Source: Isoetes taiwanensis (taxonomy: Eukaryota; Streptophyta; Lycopodiopsida; Isoetales; Isoetaceae). Taken from it: 64,000 nt of DNA. A model generated the notes under the pieces. The model saw only the letters and a list, made by a program, of their open reading frames with translations, did not search any database and was not told where the DNA came from. The position numbers were made by a program, and so were the translations under genes. Shown in pieces: positions 58,637-64,000 of the stretch. Numbering within the stretch: position 1 is the stretch's first letter; the number at the start of each line of letters is the position of its first letter. The stretch is taken from the NCBI GenBank assembly GCA_021234155.1, contig JAJEKV010000023.1, positions 4,733,945-4,797,944 on the forward strand. The letters run 5' to 3'.

Positions 58637-59564
58637 CAGTGTTGTCAGGTACGTTTAGTACGGTACGGGTATTATACGTATGTAACGTATTAATACCGTA
58701 TGCATACCTCTCATTTAAAAAGTACTTTAAATACGTTTTTTGGAATTATAAAGTACTTATTAAATACGTAAAATACGTACTTTACGTACTATACGTTAAG
58801 TACTTTCTGTAATTTTTAGAACTATTATTTCTTGTATTGCACTTGAAATAGTTGCAATAACAACTAGTATGAAGAAACTTCAAGTTTTAAATAATGAACC
58901 AGAATATATTACTTTAGAAAATTAAGTATTTCTTAAAGTTTTCAATCCAAAATATGTCTATTTAAGAGTTATATATTCTAGTCTGCAATCTACACCCACA
59001 GATAATTGTTGCTCATTTGTTGCATCTGAAGCTATTAACCGCCGCTGACCTCTGTATTTCTTTCCTAGCATGAATGCAAGCTAGTAAAGTATTAAGGAGA
59101 AGGTTTGCCTCCTACCATGACAAAACAAGGAGAAAGGTGGGTCTGCATCTCCATCTCCATTCCGATTCAACAGCCAGGGTAAGAAGAAATAGGAGGAAAA
59201 CGCAAGGGTTTTGAGTGTTTATTTGCAAGAAGATTATGTGCTTTTTTTTCTTTTTAACTACAATTCTATAATTTCCCTAATGTTTAAAATCTCCTAATGT
59301 GTTTTTACTCCTATTCTATAATATATAATAATGTATTTTTCCTAATGTATAATTTTACCAATTCTATTGGTCTAATGTCATTTTGACGGTTTTTTTTATA
59401 TAAAGTACGTATCATACGTACTGTACGTATTAATACGTTAAGTACGGTGTTAATAAAACAAGAGCGTAATTTGACCTGTCAACTTATAGGTATAGTACGT
59501 ATAGTACTGTGAGGAAGGTACGAGACGTACGTAAACGTAAAATACGGGTACGTAAACAACACTG
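58637..59564. mobile_element. Non-autonomous hAT element (MITE), 928 bp, complete
   Basis: The left end CAGTGTTGT is matched by ACAACACTG at the right end. TCTGCTAA flanks both sides (58,629-58,636 and 59,565-59,572), a perfect 8-bp target-site duplication, which is the hAT hallmark. Subterminal regions are dense in TACGTA/ACGTAC palindromes on both sides. No transposase frame. Confidence 0.9.
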
Positions 59565-59770
59565 TCTGCTAATTAAGTTACTAATTAGACCTATAAAGCA
59601 TGATTTCATTAATTAGAGAAATTTGGAATTCTCGTTTAGCATGAAATAGGTTAGCGGGTAGCCATATAGTGCAAAAACTACTACCAACTGAGTAAAAGTT
59701 GGCGTTTTTTTGACAAATTCTGCAAATGATTCAGTGTTCTTCGGAAATATAATTTTTACAGGTCATGCAA
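59565..59770. other. Short spacer between hAT element and palindrome-rich region
   Basis: AT-rich; no gene. It contains the inner hairpin CCAACTgagtaaAAGTTGG at about 59,685. Confidence 0.4.
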
Positions 59771-60109
59771 AGGTCCATCGCGAGTAGAATGTAGTAGGAG
59801 GGAATGCTCAAACTTATCCCAAGGATCGCGAACGCGATGTTTCGCAGCTGAAAGGAGACAAAATAATGCAGCTTTTATTAAAACCATATGAGAGCATTGT
59901 GTTAAAAGAAGGTACCGAGGAGCAAGCATATCACAAAAAATTCAGTATTTAAAGCCATATAATTGCTACAAAGGATCGCGGTCGCGATTTTTTTTAGCAT
60001 TAAACATATGGTAAAAGATATGGTTAAAGACAAAAAGATATGGTAATACATATTCCTGAAACCAAAATTTCCATTGAAGGAAGTAATATACAACATTCAT
60101 TATTCTGAT

Positions 60110-60600
60110 TGTGTTTCAGATACTTGATCAGGTATCACACCCATTTCATTGGCCATGCGGATGACATGCTCTCTACCCAATTCCATAGCTTGTGTTGTGT
60201 CCATCTCTGAATAACTTTGTGACCTCCGGAATCGAACACCCATGGCATTTGCGATGTCTTTGCAGATGTGAATCGGACTCCCATTTTTCCTTTGTGGCCC
60301 ACTTTGCGCCCGAGTCTATAAGTTCCTTCTCAGATTCAAGAGCAATCTGGCTGTGGATGAAAGAGCTTACGCTTCTTCTTTGTGTACCGATGCTCTTGTG
60401 TCCCATGAACCTCATCTTGGTCGGTTTCCATGTCTTTGTTGGTGCGCTTCCATGTCTTTGGTGGTTCTGTTTCCATGTGTTCTCATGCGTATTCAAACTT
60501 ATGTTCTTTGTCAAGAAAGGCATGTACCCATCAAGCTTCTCATTAAGTGCACTCATTTTTTGAAAAGTGGGCTCCGTGGCTTCTATACCTTTTCCGTCTC
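60110..60600 (-). pseudogene. C-terminal coding remnant, unrecognised
   Basis: Minus-strand pieces in two frames: EATEPTFQKMSALNEKLDGY (coiled-coil-like), IHSQIALESEKELIDSGAKW, then DIANAMGVRFRRSQSYSEMD and AMELGREHVIRMANEMGVIP to a stop at about 60,110. Composition and layout resemble the C-terminus of a plant transposase-type protein, but I cannot name the family. The frame is broken several times. Confidence 0.35.
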
Positions 60601-62174
60601 TTCAAGCAAGCGCTTTTGTTTCTTGCATTCTCTCTTCGTGGGACTTAGCATCGAGGTTTTCCAAAATGGAATCCAACTTTGATAGATCGTGTTTTGGGTG
60701 ATATCCGATGTTGGGCGGCATTGGATCAGGCTCAACATTCTCTCGCTTTCTCCTCTTCTTCAAACCCAGGTACTTTGATTGGCCATTTTCTCAAAGCGTT
60801 TCAAAGAACCCTCGGAAAAATGGCACACTTTACCCTGAACTTTCGAAGGCCACGCTCTTTTTGCCTTGCATAAGAGCAACACGAAGTCATCCTGGCCAGG
60901 AGAAGAAATCGAGCATAACCATCGGTCGGCACCGGTTGTTCAACAATATGGTAGGCATACGAGGTTTTCGGTGGCATTTCAATACAAGATCTCCTTCCAT
61001 TGCCGCCCATTTGAATCTTGGTTTGCCACGTAAAAAAGAGCCCGAAATTTCTTTTTTATCTTCTCATCGGCATCCTCATTACATTAGCGGCATTGGAGGC
61101 AATGGTGTTGACTTAGGAGCCTTGCCGTGTGGAGATAGGTGAAGCTCCAGCTCACGGTTGCACGAGGTGCTACACCTAACATCACTCTTGTTAATGCACA
61201 TATGACTAATATAGTAATTGATGTTCTTTCACCCTTCGTTTGCTCTCCCATCCCATTTCTTCATAAGAACCTAAAGATAGGTGGCCACAGCCCTCAATTT
61301 GCTTCGACCGCACAAAGCAATTGGGCAAATTCATCGAGCGCATGATAATGACCAAGTGATAAACTTTGGCATTAGGTCATGGTAGCTGTCCTTGTAAATA
61401 GATCTCGTGTATTTCTTGCAATCCCATACCTTGTTTATCCCTCGGATGTCAATAAATATCAATGTCGCATTCTCGACACTTGGGAGGAAGTAGGGATGCC
61501 ATCCTTTGTCTTTGCTATGACAATATTTTTCTTTTCCTTTCTTTTTCTAGCCTCTTTCGGCTTTTAGAATATTCCGATTGGCTCCGAAAAGGCTACTGGT
61601 AGGTTACCTAGTGTATGATCCTTGTTATAGTTAGCCTTCACGTGATTGTGTCGATTCCAGATCTCGATATATCCGGTATTCTCTGTTCGGTCAAATCGGG
61701 GAAAAGCTCAAGCAATTTCCCTCCCCTATCGAAATCCTTTTGCAAGAAATTTGTGGCATAAGACAAAATTTCTCGCCTCATAAAAGTGAGGGTTACATGT
61801 CGGTTGCCCGTTGTTTGCAATCAAATCTCCCGCTATAACCCGATCGCACCTTTAAATACGTCTTGCCTTCTATAATCTCATCGACCGGTTTGTGACACCT
61901 CGGTGATTCGACATACCTCGTGAGTAGCAACCGGAGCCGGGTCTTGTTAAAGAAGTCTTTGGATGGTTTGTCAGGAAACTCGCCATGGTCGCCGCTGAAG
62001 TTTACGACTCACCCACGTGCACCGCAACTTCCATTAACTTCTTGAAAACCTTCTCATCCATAAAATGAATTGTTTTTCATCCTTAAGCTCCCGTGCATTT
62101 TCAAGGTGGTTGTTGCAATTTCATAGAAATCCTGAAACAAAGCAAAAGGTTATCAAGATCGCGGACGCGATGTT

Positions 62175-62524
62175 GGCGAGTAGAGAAAATAAATAAATAC
62201 CTTCCAAGCTGAAGTTGTAGCTGTTCCTATAGGTCCTTGTGGAGGACAGACCATAAGCCTTGTGCCGATGACCGAAGTTGTTGCATTTTTTTCAATCGGT
62301 GGCTCTCTCAGACACCGGTGTTTGCAATTGCCGTTGCATTGAATACTCAACTCTATATATTCCTTGTTCGTAAGATTTCCGTTGAGCACCCTCGATCTTC
62401 TTCTAGCATATACTTTGGCAAATTCTAGTTGTTGCTCCAACCGGGCCGATGACCGAAAGCAAAGGAGTTGTGCCACGAAAATCTTTGGGTTGCCGTAAAT
62501 AATATAAAATTTCTTGCCCTTCAA
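62175..62524 (-). CDS. Unrecognised exon in the palindrome-rich region
   Basis: A minus-strand frame with LEFAKVYARRRSRVLNGNLT and CNGNCKHRCLREPPIEKNAT runs to TSAWK, where a GTATTTATT donor follows at about 62,200. Three Cys in CNGNCKHRC might bind metal. No family recognised. A palindrome lies 30-40 bases downstream, inside the putative intron. Confidence 0.35.
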
Positions 62525-63459
62525 ATCTTACGGATTGCTCCATGTCACCCTCCTCCTCGAAAGATAGACAACCATCAAGTCAAATCTACATAACGAAAGT
62601 GTCCAAAAGATAAAGAATTAGTTACCCGGTAATAGGGTCAAACCAACACGACGCCGCCAGGTGTGAGGACCTCGTCGGGTATGTCTTGAAGCTTTTAACG
62701 AGTTTGAACATGGTCATTTGATCGCGATTCGTGTGTCAAGTTTGCTGGTGCAGGTTCACAATCAAAAATAGAAATCTTTGTAAACCAATTAACCCCTAAG
62801 GGGTAAAACCTTTTGAACTGCTCAAGCTTCGAAAGTGGTTTGCTCGCCATCTTTGCGTTCCTCTTTAGGATTGAACTTCAACTCGATTGGAATGGCAAAA
62901 GCGTGGGGCCATGTCAATGCTAGTCTAGAGGAGGCATCCAGAATCGAGGGGAGTTTGAGAATCTGTTGGGCTGCGGGCTATCGCCGGCCAGTGTTAGATT
63001 TCTAAGGTTAATTTTGAAAGGAGGGAGTTTTTTTGGAATAAATCCACCAGATGTAGTGCTATCTGGGGCCTTCAAAGCAAGAGGAGGAGTAGGGTCAATA
63101 ATACCGGAGGGGTTTATTGTGGATTGTGGATCTTCAACAACCTTTTTTGGTGCTGACGTCTCTCCCAAAGTAGCAATAGGCTTCACACTCTTTTTCTTGG
63201 CCACGGCTCTTAGCCAATTGGTGTCCATCACGGAGGGCATTTTTTCGCCCGAATCGCTTTCAAAGCACAAACTCGGAGGCTTCTTTTGTCGTCAGACAAA
63301 CCATTTCTGCATGCCGAGAACCCTACCAATATGTCTCTGTTTCCCTTTATTCCTGACAAAGAGAGAGATTCATAGGATGGTAACAACCGCTGATGTGGGG
63401 ACGTTTTTCCCTGTGGCTGGCTTGTTCATTTTGCTGGCTGTCATCAAAGACGGATCGTA

Positions 63460-63762
63460 ATTGCGCCATTTCAAAATGTACTCCAGGAACTGCAATGCTT
63501 GTGTGTCCTCAATGCTGCATATGATTGCATCTTGCACATTGTTCTTCGTGCCTTCCCACATTGCCACCACTATGCCAACTTGTTCAACGTCCTCAGGTTT
63601 CTTTCCCGTCCGCAGGAACAGGCACAGGTCCTTTCTGCGATCACCTTTAATGTGCGGTATGGCTTGTGCAATCTCAATACACCATTTCCTTTCATTGGAA
63701 GGGGTTATAATACGGATGGGTTCGACATCCGGTCCTCGAAACAGAGCAAGTGCTGTAAACAA
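63460..63762 (-). CDS. Unrecognised exon with acceptor site
   Basis: After a TTTGTTTACAG acceptor (about 63,752) the minus-strand frame reads LALFRGPDVEPIRIITPSNE, KWCIEIAQAIPHIKGDRRKD and VVAMWEGTKNNVQDAIICSI, then a Lys/Pro-rich tail. A further hydrophilic frame follows at 62,920-63,270 (PPFKINLRNLTLAG). No known domain. These probably belong to the gene inside the candidate transposon. Confidence 0.35.
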
Positions 63763-64000
63763 AAGCCTGTGGTGAGTGCCTGATAGGCTGCATAATGTTG
63801 TGCAACGAAAAGGTATAAACTACTGTAGAGAAACGCGACCGCGATCCTTCCAAGCAACTAAAATAGCACTCCACACTATCGCGGCCGCGATGTTGTGTAG
63901 CAACTAAGCACGGCAAGAAAACAATTCCAATGCTCGCGAACATCGCGGTCGCGATCCTAGTAACCTACTACACTACTACTCATGAACATCGCAAGAAAGA

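Larger units (their letters stand above)
59790..63985 (-). mobile_element. Candidate DNA transposon with repeated 14-bp palindrome (right end outside window)
   Basis: The palindrome ATCGCGnnCGCGAT occurs at 59,825, 59,975, 62,158, 63,878 and 63,942, with a one-base variant at 63,832. It clusters at both ends. The left flank TGTAGTAGG...GGATCGCGAACGCGATGTT and the right flank read in reverse complement (TGTAGTAGG...GGATCGCGACCGCGATGTT) match, as inverted terminal regions would. Between them lies broken minus-strand coding sequence. Repeated motifs near the ends recall subterminal transposase-binding sites of CACTA elements, but no transposase was recognised. Confidence 0.4.

Noticed and set aside
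59825-63955. Palindromes as a CRISPR array
   Set aside because: Spacing is irregular (tens to thousands of bases), repeats are 14 bp and the context is eukaryotic.

Overview
The window looks like nuclear DNA of a large, repeat-rich plant genome. The evidence is long introns filled with retrotransposons, plant-type L1, LINE, Ty1/copia and Au-like SINE remnants, a plant very-long-chain 3-oxoacyl-CoA reductase (KCR), a MUR3-like GT47 sequence and a plant-type armadillo protein. A CaV-like voltage-gated channel gene, a type I do not associate with flowering plants, makes me favour a seed-free plant (for example a fern) or another lineage with swimming sperm. That placement is inference.

Layout. 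Bases 21,588-46,675 form one complete unit of about 25.1 kb. Bases 1-21,587 are most of a second, directly repeated copy (position 1 aligns to 24,805). Each copy carries, left to right: (i) a minus-strand voltage-gated cation channel gene, exons at 0.16-12.0 kb in copy A and 21.9-36.9 kb in copy B, with one intron of about 8.4 kb stuffed with copia and LINE debris; (ii) a Harbinger-type MITE, a second inverted-repeat element and a foldback hairpin; (iii) LTR-like and SINE remnants; (iv) a plus-strand KCR gene, intact in copy B (42,459-43,719) and frameshifted in copy A; (v) a short minus-strand reading frame with a membrane segment, flanked by clusters of a GGTTCGC/GCGAACC motif. The best-preserved channel frames are in copy A and the intact KCR is in copy B.

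Right of the duplication lies a plus-strand armadillo-repeat gene (46.68-51.39 kb). One of its exons is split by a 3.9-kb insertion that holds a GT47 pseudogene and a minus-strand LINE and is flanked by a 13-bp direct repeat. Then come a little-understood stretch, the 3' exons of an unrecognised minus-strand gene (53.3-54.0 kb), a damaged plant L1 (54.0-58.4 kb), a complete 928-bp non-autonomous hAT element with 8-bp target-site duplication, and a final 4.2 kb of broken minus-strand coding sequence studded with a 14-bp palindrome, perhaps an undescribed DNA transposon.

Sequence quality matters. In the non-coding and KCR part of the duplicated unit (about 12.2-21.3 kb against 37.2-46.4 kb) the copies differ mostly where one has CAG or CTG and the other has CG, CGG or CCG. 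That is unlike ordinary mutation and suggests base-calling error at CHG-methylated cytosines, so several apparent pseudogenes may be assembly artefacts.
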